This document shows, piece after piece, positions 6,381 through 10,815 of a stretch of DNA of 20,182 nt; positions within the stretch are counted from its first letter, which is position 1, and every line of letters starts with the position of its first letter. The stretch lies in the IMG/VR virus record IMGVR_UViG_3300034196_000052, positions 1 to 20,182 of that record. One strand, written 5' to 3'. The position numbers and the translations under genes are program-made. The notes beneath the pieces are model-generated. The model did no database searches. It was not told the DNA's origin and saw nothing but the letters and a program-made list of their open reading frames with translations. This DNA is from a virus.

Positions 6381-6423
6381 TATGACCGGAGGTATTGACC
6401 AACATACAATACCGGCGGTATTG
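6381..6423. promoter_or_regulatory. Two-site cI/cro operator (OL equivalent)
   Basis: Site A (6381-6397) is TATGACCG-G-AGGTATTG. Site B (6407-6423) is a perfect copy of the 17-bp consensus CAATACCG-G-CGGTATTG. Centres are 26 bp apart. The first eight bases of site A (TATGACCG) are identical to those of site 1 near cro. About 3.4 kb separates this pair from the OR-like cluster, a distance that allows CI-mediated looping as in lambda. Confidence 0.85.
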
Positions 6424-6424
6424 T
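6395..6424 (+). promoter_or_regulatory. PL-type early promoter for the rightward operon
   Basis: -35 TTGACC (6395-6400), 18-bp spacer, -10 TATTGT (6419-6424). Operator site A overlaps the -35 and the perfect site B spans the spacer and -10. This is the same promoter-operator design as PR at 2966-2995. Confidence 0.75.
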
Positions 6425-6433
6425 TCTCTCCAT

Positions 6434-6455
6434 CGAGTCACCCGACAGGGACTCG
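6434..6455 (+). other. First hairpin of the PL transcript
   Basis: CGAGTC (6434-6439) pairs with GACTCG (6450-6455). An inner CC/GG (6441-6442 / 6448-6449) closes the loop CGACA. It begins within a few bases of the expected transcript start and could protect the 5' end of the RNA. Confidence 0.5.
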
Positions 6456-6474
6456 CCAGGGCCTCGCAGCCCGC

Positions 6475-6546
6475 CGCTCTTTAAAAATTCAGAAGACGAT
6501 CCCGCTGCGGAAATAACAGCGGGGCCGCCTGTCCGGCAAGGACAGG
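6475..6546 (+). promoter_or_regulatory. nut/put-like antitermination site: boxA plus two hairpins
   Basis: About 45 bases into the PL transcript, CGCTCTTTAAAA (6475-6486) matches the bacterial/phage boxA consensus. Two perfect 7-bp hairpins follow. The first is CCCGCTG (6501-6507) / CAGCGGG (6517-6523) with a 9-base loop. The second is CCTGTCC (6528-6534) / GGACAGG (6540-6546) with the pentaloop GGCAA, close to the P22 boxB loop GACAA. Order and position fit a nut site. Two adjacent hairpins also recall the RNA-only put sites of HK022. No N-like protein is recognisable in the window. Confidence 0.6.
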
Positions 6547-6663
6547 GAGGGCCGACGCAAAGGCTCTGGCAAAACCTAACTATTTAGCCGCTACGCCTCT
6601 ACTGGGGACCGGCGATCTGATCTGACCTACCGCCTAGGGAGTGACTTGGGTGCTGGAAGGAAA

Positions 6664-6680
6664 CGCAGGGAGAACCTGCG
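6664..6680 (+). other. boxB-like hairpin in the PL leader
   Basis: CGCAGG (6664-6669) / CCTGCG (6675-6680), a perfect 6-bp stem with loop GAGAA. That loop fits the G-N-R-N-A pentaloop class of boxB hairpins. It lies about 180 bases downstream of boxA. The rest of 6547-6742 shows no gene and only short weak stems. Confidence 0.4.
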
Positions 6681-6742
6681 GCGGATCGAGGGATACCGAA
6701 CTGGCGAATGATCCAGATATGCGTTGCGAGACAGATTTCCTC

Positions 6743-6791
6743 GATGCCCTTCTAACGAGGGGTATCAGGGAAATCAAACGGGAGTCACAAC
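6743..6791 (+). promoter_or_regulatory. Hairpin-plus-ribosome-site module, copy 1
   Basis: GATGCCC (6743-6749) pairs with GGGTATC (6760-6766, one G-U pair), extended by TTC/GAG inside. A purine-rich spacer (AGGGAAATCAAA) and CGGGAG then lead to the ATG at 6792. The hairpin loop side (TTCTAACGAG) and the spacer closely match copy 2 at 7910-7955. Confidence 0.6.
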
Positions 6792-7187
6792 ATGAGTGTT
6801 GATGCATACGCCGGGATCGACCCGGCACGGAAGCGCTGCTGCGCCGTTGGCGAGGTGGATGCCGATAGTGTGGTGGAGGCTTTGCGGGATGGCCTGATCG
6901 TCGTGCCGGTTTCGATCGAGACGGCCAGGCAGATTTGGGGGAGTGAGCCGGTTGATATCTACGCAATTGCCATTGGCGAAAACACAGCTCCCGCCAAGGT
7001 TGAAGGTCTGAGTGCTGAGCAGGTTGAACAAGTTCGTGAGGTAGTCCAGGAATTGGCGGAGAAAAGCGGCACCGACTTTGATGCCGCCTTTGAATCTGCA
7101 ATGGGCGTGATGAAGTATCACGCCATTGAATCCGTTCCTTGGGGTAAGAAGGCTGCAGGCGGATCAGGCGGGGTAAAGAAAGGCTGA
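6792..7187 (+). CDS. First PL-operon protein, unknown function
   Basis: 131 aa. The N-terminus MSVDAYAGIDPARKRCCAV looks like a beta hairpin. A central acidic helical part contains LSAEQVEQVREVVQELAEKSG, and the tail is Gly/Lys-rich (GKKAAGGSGGVKKG). There is no signal or membrane segment and no arginine-rich N-terminal motif like that of lambda N, so an antiterminator role is unsupported. The start is fixed by GGGAG eight bases before the ATG and by the hairpin module. Its 3' end overlaps the minus-strand DUF2622-like gene by 24 bp. I recognise it only as the kind of small early protein seen in Pseudomonas prophages. Confidence 0.75.
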   Translation: MSVDAYAGIDPARKRCCAVGEVDADSVVEALRDGLIVVPVSIETARQIWGSEPVDIYAIAIGENTAPAKVEGLSAEQVEQVREVVQELAEKSGTDFDAAFESAMGVMKYHAIESVPWGKKAAGGSGGVKKG

Positions 7188-7454
7188 CCATTCTTCATCT
7201 TTGATCTGGCATACAAAGATAGCAGCCTCCTTCTGGGGCGAAAGCGGATTAGCAAATGTCTTCACACGATCCCGTACTGAGGAAACGCTCAAGCCGCTGA
7301 GGCCAAAGTAAGTGCCAGAAGGCATCTGGCGTCTTGAGCCGTCAGAAAACGACACCTCTCTCTCGATCCCCGTTGCATCCATGTTGGCATGCAGCCGCTC
7401 GTAATCATCGGAACTCGCCCCGAACAGCTCAACACGCACCAAGTACTGCGCCAT
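7164..7454 (-). CDS. DUF2622/GhoS-like protein
   Basis: 96 aa from MAQYLVRVELFGASSDDYER, with AAGGA eight to nine bases before the ATG; the longer frame to 7559 would include the promoter palindromes. The opening R-V-E-L-x-G/N-A-x-x-x-D-Y-x-x-L-H pattern, FSDGSRRQMPSGTY and the C-terminal W-S-A-F are typical of DUF2622. This family is grouped with GhoS, the endoribonuclease antitoxin of the type V GhoT/GhoS system. It is the only clearly supported family gene against the direction of the PL operon, and it has its own promoter with flanking palindromes. No GhoT-like partner follows on its strand. Ribonuclease activity is untested inference; many phage members have unknown roles. Confidence 0.8.
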   Translation of the reverse strand: MAQYLVRVELFGASSDDYERLHANMDATGIEREVSFSDGSRRQMPSGTYFGLSGLSVSSVRDRVKTFANPLSPQKEAAIFVCQIKDEEWSAFLYPA

Positions 7455-7469
7455 AACGATGTTCCTTAT

Positions 7470-7522
7470 TTCGACTGTGGAAGTCGAAGCATATGGTTTC
7501 CCCTCGACTGTGGAAAGCGAGG
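7470..7522 (-). promoter_or_regulatory. Promoter of the DUF2622-like gene with paired palindromes
   Basis: On the minus strand: -35 TTTCCA (7511-7516), 17-bp spacer, -10 TATGCT (7488-7493). One palindrome, TTCGACT/AGTCGAA around GTGGA (7470-7488), covers the transcription start side. A related one, CCTCG/CGAGG around the same core (7502-7522), covers the -35. Both contain the direct repeat CGACTGTGGAA (7472-7482, 7505-7515). They look like two operators for one regulator, or hairpins in RNA. Confidence 0.5.
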
Positions 7523-7571
7523 AAACAGGGAGCCTGCCCCTGTAAAAACAGGCGACCACATCAGATTCAAA

Positions 7572-7601
7572 CCGGCGACCGACGCCAGTAGCGGGTCACG
7601 G
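7572..7601 (+). repeat. CAGTA bulged hairpin, copy 1
   Basis: Loop CAGTA (7586-7590), upper stem CGC/GCG, a two-base 5' bulge GA (7581-7582), lower stem GACC (7577-7580) / GGTC (7594-7597), then CCG/CGG (7572-7574 / 7599-7601) across an internal loop. Confidence 0.6.
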
Positions 7602-7866
7602 CCAGCTCCAAAAGATTTGAATTAGCGATCCCGATAGCCTCGGCTGGGAACGCCGGACCTCATGCACCCTGCCCCACTCAATCAGGGCACTTAGAGCTGT
7701 AGCGTGCATGTTGTAAGGACCTGTGATCCACGGCGAACAGATGCTGTTTGACGCTGTGAGTAGGAAGCTCGAAGCCCGAACCCATGACGAACCGCCGACC
7801 TGCAATCAGCAGCGGGATACGCGGCGCCGCCCTAGCGAAGAGGGAGTCACCGCTGACGCAACAAAC

Positions 7867-7893
7867 CCAGGCCGCCGCCAGTAGCGGGCCTGG
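7867..7893 (+). repeat. CAGTA bulged hairpin, copy 2
   Basis: Loop CAGTA (7879-7883), upper stem CGC/GCG, two-base 5' bulge GC (7874-7875), lower stem CCAGGCC (7867-7873) / GGCCTGG (7887-7893), perfect over seven pairs. It has the same architecture as copy 1 with a different lower-stem sequence. Confidence 0.65.
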
Positions 7894-7909
7894 ACTCCAC
7901 ATATTTCTG

Positions 7910-7955
7910 ATGCCGCTTCTATGAGGCGGCATTGGAAATCAACGGAGGAAGTGAG
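7910..7955 (+). promoter_or_regulatory. Hairpin-plus-ribosome-site module, copy 2
   Basis: ATGCCGC (7910-7916) / GCGGCAT (7926-7932), extended inward by TTC/GAG. TGGAAATCAA, then CGGAGG and AAGTGAG lead to the ATG at 7956. Confidence 0.65.
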
Positions 7956-8393
7956 ATGGACAGATTTGGAAGCTTTCCGGAACAACTGATGACCTGCTTC
8001 ATGCTCGGTTTTCCGGTAGCAGGCTTAGTGTTAGGCGCCGTCGTCGTCGGCCTCGTCTGGCGAAAAGCCTGGGCCTGGATTGACGATGCGGAGGCCGGTC
8101 GAAACCCGGTGCTGGAGTTTATGGCGCGGCTGCGTGGATGGACGCCGTATACCACGGAGGGCAGCGGCTACCAATGGTGGAAAGACAAAAAGGACTCAAC
8201 GCAAACGGAGGTTCTGCTGCCGTTTCTTGGGCTGTTCTTTTTCTCCCCTCTCGCGGTCTTCCTCGCCATCAAGCTTTACCCAGTCGTCATTGGAGCCATG
8301 ACACTGGTTGCGGTCGCTTTTGTGGCTCGGTTCGCCCGCCGGCACAAGAAACTGTTCGACAAGCACCTGAAAGATCCCGAAGCACACAAATGA
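7956..8393 (+). CDS. Small inner-membrane protein of unknown function
   Basis: 145 aa. One membrane segment lies at about residues 12-35 (ending at W35-R36-K37), then a polar region of about 50 residues with GYQWWKDKKD. A second hydrophobic block at about 86-127 is long enough for two segments. The C-terminus is strongly basic (RFARRHKKLFDKHLKD) and should be cytoplasmic. The start has GGAGG seven bases upstream; the in-frame ATG at 7932 lies in the hairpin arm and is unlikely. It is an early gene between structured RNA modules, so a host-takeover or exclusion role is possible but unsupported. It does not resemble GhoT, which is about 57 aa. Confidence 0.8.
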   Translation: MDRFGSFPEQLMTCFMLGFPVAGLVLGAVVVGLVWRKAWAWIDDAEAGRNPVLEFMARLRGWTPYTTEGSGYQWWKDKKDSTQTEVLLPFLGLFFFSPLAVFLAIKLYPVVIGAMTLVAVAFVARFARRHKKLFDKHLKDPEAHK

Positions 8394-8408
8394 CGGACCT
8401 TTTCACTG

Positions 8409-8458
8409 ATGCCCATCCAGAGCGGTGGGCATTGGGAAAACAACCGGGAGTAAGTGAG
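8409..8458 (+). promoter_or_regulatory. Hairpin-plus-ribosome-site module, copy 3
   Basis: ATGCCCA (8409-8415) / TGGGCAT (8426-8432), a bulged T, CC/GG and loop AGAGC. TGGGAAAACAACC, GGGAG and TAAGTGAG lead to the ATG at 8459. The segment after the hairpin is close to that of copy 2. Confidence 0.65.
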
Positions 8459-8983
8459 ATGGCCTACTACAAGACAAGCGATGCCGGAGTTCTGGCGGCT
8501 TGGAAGGCGTACAGAGAAAGCGCGGATCGTTTGCAGGTGCTGGGCGAAGAGTTCGCCAATCGGTTTGTAGGCGCCACCGCACTGTTCCAGACCAGCATGC
8601 ACAGCGGTCGTAACTTCTACGGCCTGAAGTTCAGCCCACCAATGCCACAGCCGCTGTGGACGAAGCCAGACCCAAAGGCAGATAGCTCGCAGTTCCCGCG
8701 CTCAAGTCTGCCGCCGGGCACCAAGGGCGAAGAGCGGAAGGCGTTGAAGCTTGAGCTGCACAAGCTGCAAGAAGAATTCAAGGAGCATAAGCCGAAGGAC
8801 AAAGCGGACCTCCAGCCGTTCCTCGACGCAATGGGCCTTGGCGGTGGTTCGCTGTTCTTCTCCAGTTACAAGCATGTGGTCGCGCCTGACTGCATCTACG
8901 TCAGCACGTCCGCCAAGCCGAATGGTGTGATGACCGAAATCCTCGGCAGCGAGTACGAAGCCGCTGAAGCCGCAAACAACTGA
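8459..8983 (+). CDS. Soluble early phage protein of unknown function
   Basis: 174 aa from MAYYKTSDAGVLAAWKAYRE, the start being set by the GGGAG/GTGAG leader it shares with the previous gene. A helical N-terminus (about 10-45) is followed by a Pro-rich segment (SPPMPQPLWTKPDPKAD), then a charged helix (GEERKALKLELHKLQEEFKEH) that may form a short coiled coil. The C-terminal beta part contains LFFSSYKHVVAPDCIYVSTS. No enzyme motif or membrane segment is visible. The gene lies 65 bp after the membrane-protein gene. Not recognised beyond a general phage hypothetical. Confidence 0.78.
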   Translation: MAYYKTSDAGVLAAWKAYRESADRLQVLGEEFANRFVGATALFQTSMHSGRNFYGLKFSPPMPQPLWTKPDPKADSSQFPRSSLPPGTKGEERKALKLELHKLQEEFKEHKPKDKADLQPFLDAMGLGGGSLFFSSYKHVVAPDCIYVSTSAKPNGVMTEILGSEYEAAEAANN

Positions 8984-9036
8984 ACAACCAGCGCCACGAC
9001 AGCCTGTCGTTAACTGCCCGATCCTCTCTATGAGAG

Positions 9037-9220
9037 CGCATCTGGGTGTGATCTTCAATCCAGCGGGCGCGGCCTTCGGGCGACATGAGCAGGTAGCGCT
9101 GCTCAGCAGCTAAAACGCAAATGAGCGGGCCGGTGCGAGCTCCGGCTGCCAAGGATGTCGTGGATAGCAGCCTTGGATACCCCGAGATGGCGATTGACCA
9201 CAAGATCACACCCAGATGCG
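9037..9220 (+). repeat. 19-bp perfect inverted repeat closing a 146-base domain
   Basis: CGCATCTGGGTGTGATCTT (9037-9055) is the exact reverse complement of 9202-9220. Five more pairs, CAATC (9056-9060) / GATTG (9192-9196), continue the stem after a 5-base bulge on the right. Confidence 0.75.
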
Positions 9221-9277
9221 GACGACCACTACACCCCGCGCAAAGCGGCCCCCTGCATCACACCTATGACGACCTAC

Positions 9278-9306
9278 CCCGATCCGTAGCCAGTAGCTGG
9301 ACCGGG
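9278..9306 (+). repeat. CAGTA bulged hairpin, copy 3
   Basis: Loop CAGTA (9291-9295), upper stem AGC/GCT, two-base 5' bulge GT (9286-9287), lower stem TCC/GGA, an A-C mismatch, then CCCG (9278-9281) / CGGG (9303-9306). Upper and lower stems differ from copies 1 and 2 by compensating changes. Confidence 0.65.
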
Positions 9307-9550
9307 CTCACAGATGGCGACCTGCTGTTTCAGGCCTGCCATCTGGTTTCACAAATGCCTCTAGTCCCCCTGGAGGTATTTGGAAGCTCCGGGGCCCACT
9401 GCACATCCCGCAGGGAGGGAGCCGAAAGGTAGCAGCAGCCCGCACATGCGGAACCTGCAAGGCGTTCGGTGCCATTAACCGACGGAATGGGAAGCGTCGA
9501 CAACTCAATCTCTGGCGGCCGGGGAAGACCGGCACCCAATCTCATAGGTG

Positions 9551-9593
9551 GCTCACTGCCTTCCCAGTGAGCGAACAACGGAGGGTAACCATC
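9551..9593 (+). promoter_or_regulatory. Hairpin-plus-ribosome-site module, copy 4
   Basis: Perfect 8-bp stem GCTCACTG (9551-9558) / CAGTGAGC (9565-9572), then GAACAACGGAGGG and eight bases to an ATG at 9594. The AACAACGGAG segment matches the other modules. Confidence 0.6.
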
Positions 9594-9602
9594 ATGGACT
9601 AA
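9594..9602 (+). CDS. Two-codon minigene (ATG-GAC-TAA)
   Basis: An ATG follows a strong GGAGGG site at normal spacing, but the frame stops after one further codon. It is either the start of a deleted gene that kept its leader or a true minigene. The lambda bar minigenes, also two codons long, are known to trap peptidyl-tRNA and inhibit growth. No continuation of a gene is seen in the other two frames to the terminator at 9657. Confidence 0.4.
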   Translation: MD

Positions 9603-9656
9603 TTGATCAGCTGCCCGACGCCACATGCGCCCGGCAGGCTTGTACGTAAAGAGGGA

Positions 9657-9686
9657 AAAGCCCGGGCAATGTTCGGGCTTTTTATT
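9657..9686 (+). terminator. Intrinsic terminator inside the PL operon
   Basis: AAGCCCG (9658-9664) / CGGGCTT (9674-9680) with a 9-base loop, extended by A-T pairs and followed by TTTTTATT. Genes continue on the same strand only 30 bases later with no new promoter evident, so it probably requires readthrough or antitermination. Confidence 0.82.
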
Positions 9687-9714
9687 GAGCACGCAAACAA
9701 CGGAGCAAGACGAT

Positions 9715-9909
9715 ATGAAAATCCTTCCGGCCGCGAGCGGATGCAATACTTCAAGCATGACTCGGGTAGTTGATGGCGGCGCATTGATAGCTATGTTCCT
9801 TTCCTACAATGACGCCGTTGCGTACATCGAAACCAAGCAGGCGGCGCGCAATGCAAAGCCGTTGACTGGTGACGGCTTTGTTAAACATGGTCAAAGACCT
9901 TTGCGATAA
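9715..9909 (+). CDS. 64-aa protein of unknown function
   Basis: MKILPAASGCNTSSMTRVVD, then GGALIAMFLSYNDAVAYIET and a basic tail. The ATG has ACGGAG nine bases upstream within the recurring AACAACGGAG context. The longer frame from 9625 would run through the terminator hairpin and is rejected. It is probably a small mixed alpha/beta protein; the central segment is hydrophobic but reads as a strand plus helix rather than a membrane span. No family recognised. Confidence 0.65.
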   Translation: MKILPAASGCNTSSMTRVVDGGALIAMFLSYNDAVAYIETKQAARNAKPLTGDGFVKHGQRPLR

Positions 9910-10062
9910 CCAACCCCGCCCACCTCAAGCCCCTTAACTGGGGCTCCAAACTCACACCCGCCTCTATTACGTCAGCACTCCCCCCCCGCGCCCATCGGCA
10001 ACCAGCGGGAGGCATGAGTGTTGACGAATACAGGTGAACAACCCGCCAAACTGGAGGCGATC
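9910..10062 (+). other. Intergenic stretch with hairpins, a C-run and a 7-codon leader ORF
   Basis: AGCCCC/GGGGCT (9928-9933 / 9940-9945) is a stem without a T-tract. Eight C in a row occur at 9980-9987. CCCGC (9985-9989) can pair with GCGGG (10005-10009), which is part of a GCGGGAGG ribosome site before ATG 10014. That ATG opens only MSVDEYR and then TGA (10035-10037). Its first codons echo MSVDAY of the gene at 6792, so it may be the stub of a lost paralogue or a leader peptide for the gene at 10063. Confidence 0.4.
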
Positions 10063-10329
10063 ATGATCCAAAGTCACCAAGCTCACTGCGATGTAGCACT
10101 TGCAATGAACCAGCGCCGCAATATGTCCTTGGCCCTTTGTCTTGGGCTGGTCGGCTCCAGCACGCCAAAGAGCTCCCCCCGCTACCGTGTAGTTCCAGCG
10201 GGCCACGAGTTCTTCCACGTCGTCGAAGCCACCACTGGAAAGGTGAAGGGGTTCCGTCGCAATCACAACGAAGCCTGTGCCCTCGCCCGCTCCCTGGAGT
10301 CGCGTCATGCAAACAAGCTACGCGGATAG
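10063..10329 (+). CDS. 88-aa protein of unknown function
   Basis: Starts MIQSHQAHCDVALAMNQRRN at an ATG with GGAGG five bases upstream, preferred to a GTG at 10018. The C-terminal half (YRVVPAGHEFFHVVEATTGK, then GFRRNHNEACALARSLE) reads as a beta hairpin followed by a helix, a layout seen in several small phage early proteins of unknown role. Its last 23 bases overlap the next gene, so translation is coupled. Confidence 0.72.
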   Translation: MIQSHQAHCDVALAMNQRRNMSLALCLGLVGSSTPKSSPRYRVVPAGHEFFHVVEATTGKVKGFRRNHNEACALARSLESRHANKLRG

Positions 10330-10537
10330 CGCCCAGGCCCGCGAATCCGACAGGCGCTGGGACTTGCCCAACTTCGGAAAGACTCAGCATATCGATCTGT
10401 TCCACGAGTACACGGCAGATGACCTGGCAGAGCGTGAGGCGCGTCACCTCACAGAACGCGCCAGCTTAAAGCTGCGTATCAGCGTAGCCATGGGGCAGAT
10501 GGAACTGATCTGCCCGCCAGTAAGGGGTGCTGAATGA
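10307..10537 (+). CDS. 76-aa protein of unknown function
   Basis: Starts at ATG 10307 (MQTSYADSAQARESDRRWDL) with GGAG seven bases before. A charged N-terminal part leads into a helical segment (YTADDLAEREARHLTERASL) that may form a coiled coil. It overlaps the upstream gene by 23 bp and the downstream gene by ATGA. No recognised domain; the position suggests an accessory of the recombination cluster. Confidence 0.7.
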   Translation: MQTSYADSAQARESDRRWDLPNFGKTQHIDLFHEYTADDLAEREARHLTERASLKLRISVAMGQMELICPPVRGAE

Positions 10538-10761
10538 ACATCGCCCAGCGAGACCACCAGATAGCCGCGGGCTGGATAGAGGCCGAGATAGAAAACCTGA
10601 TCCGGGATCTGGGTAAGGAAAATGCCAGCGCTGCGGCGCGGTCATGCATAACCCTGGCTTTTATGCTGAGAGCCATCGACGAAGCTGAGCACCGTCATTA
10701 CCAGGCGAAAATTGACCAGATCTACGCCAAACACAACGCCTCTACCGTTTCCGCCGCATAA
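10534..10761 (+). CDS. 75-aa helical phage protein
   Basis: Begins in an ATGA overlap with the previous stop. Sequence MNIAQRDHQIAAGWIEAEIE, then LGKENASAAARSCITLAFML and RAIDEAEHRHYQAKIDQI: three amphipathic helices with no catalytic motif. The type recurs in Pseudomonas phages near recT, but no function is known to me. Confidence 0.72.
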   Translation: MNIAQRDHQIAAGWIEAEIENLIRDLGKENASAAARSCITLAFMLRAIDEAEHRHYQAKIDQIYAKHNASTVSAA

Positions 10762-10815
10762 CTCTGCTGACCCACACCACTTTCAATGCTGCGCCAAGCG
10801 CGGCGAGGGATCGTC

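Larger units (their letters stand above)
7532..7909 (+). ncRNA. Structured non-coding stretch in the PL transcript
   Basis: About 380 bases with no convincing gene on either strand but many perfect stems. These include ATTCAAA/TTTGAAT (7565-7571 / 7616-7622) enclosing the first CAGTA hairpin; TCCC/GGGA with AGC/GCT and a 3-base bulge (7629-7649); CATGCAC/GTGCATG (7661-7667 / 7704-7710) enclosing CCTG/CAGG; and AACAG/CTGTT (7735-7739 / 7743-7747) inside a CACGGC/GCTGTG stem. The second CAGTA hairpin lies at the end. It could be a long untranslated leader or a processed RNA; no known RNA family is recognised. Confidence 0.45.
8984..9550 (+). ncRNA. Large structured non-coding stretch in the PL transcript
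   Basis: Almost 600 bases lack a credible gene but are dense in perfect stems. These are ACGACA/TGTCGT (8996-9001 / 9005-9010); CTCTC/GAGAG (9024-9036 region); the 19-bp outer stem 9037-9055 / 9202-9220; TGAGCAG/CTGCTCA (9086-9092 / 9099-9105); and two mutually exclusive stems, GGCTGC/GCAGCC (9144-9149 / 9167-9172) and CCAAGG/CCTTGG (9149-9154 / 9171-9176). Also present are the third CAGTA hairpin; CAGATGGC/GCCATCTG (9311-9318 / 9338-9345) around CCTG/CAGG; and a C4/G4 plus GGAG/CTCC hairpin near 9366-9394. Such density in a phage early operon argues for a functional RNA. Confidence 0.5.

Noticed and set aside
7502-7550. Possible CRISPR-like or tandem repeat because CGACTGTGGAA occurs twice
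   Set aside because: Only two copies, each part of a palindrome at promoter spacing; better explained as operators or hairpins.
8901-9209. Minus-strand frame of 102 codons
   Set aside because: Overlaps a better-supported plus-strand gene and the 19-bp inverted repeat; no ribosome site.
9121-9432. Plus-strand frame of 103 codons in the structured block
   Set aside because: ATG follows CTAAAACGCAA with no ribosome site; the sequence is dominated by inverted repeats and reads as no known protein type.
8984-9714. tRNA or known ncRNA gene
   Set aside because: No cloverleaf, T-loop sequence or CCA end could be placed on either strand, and no named RNA family was recognised by eye.
9330-9758. Minus-strand frame of 142 codons over the structured block
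   Set aside because: No ribosome site, crosses the intrinsic terminator and hairpins, and composition is rich in Pro/Ser/Arg/Cys without any recognisable pattern.
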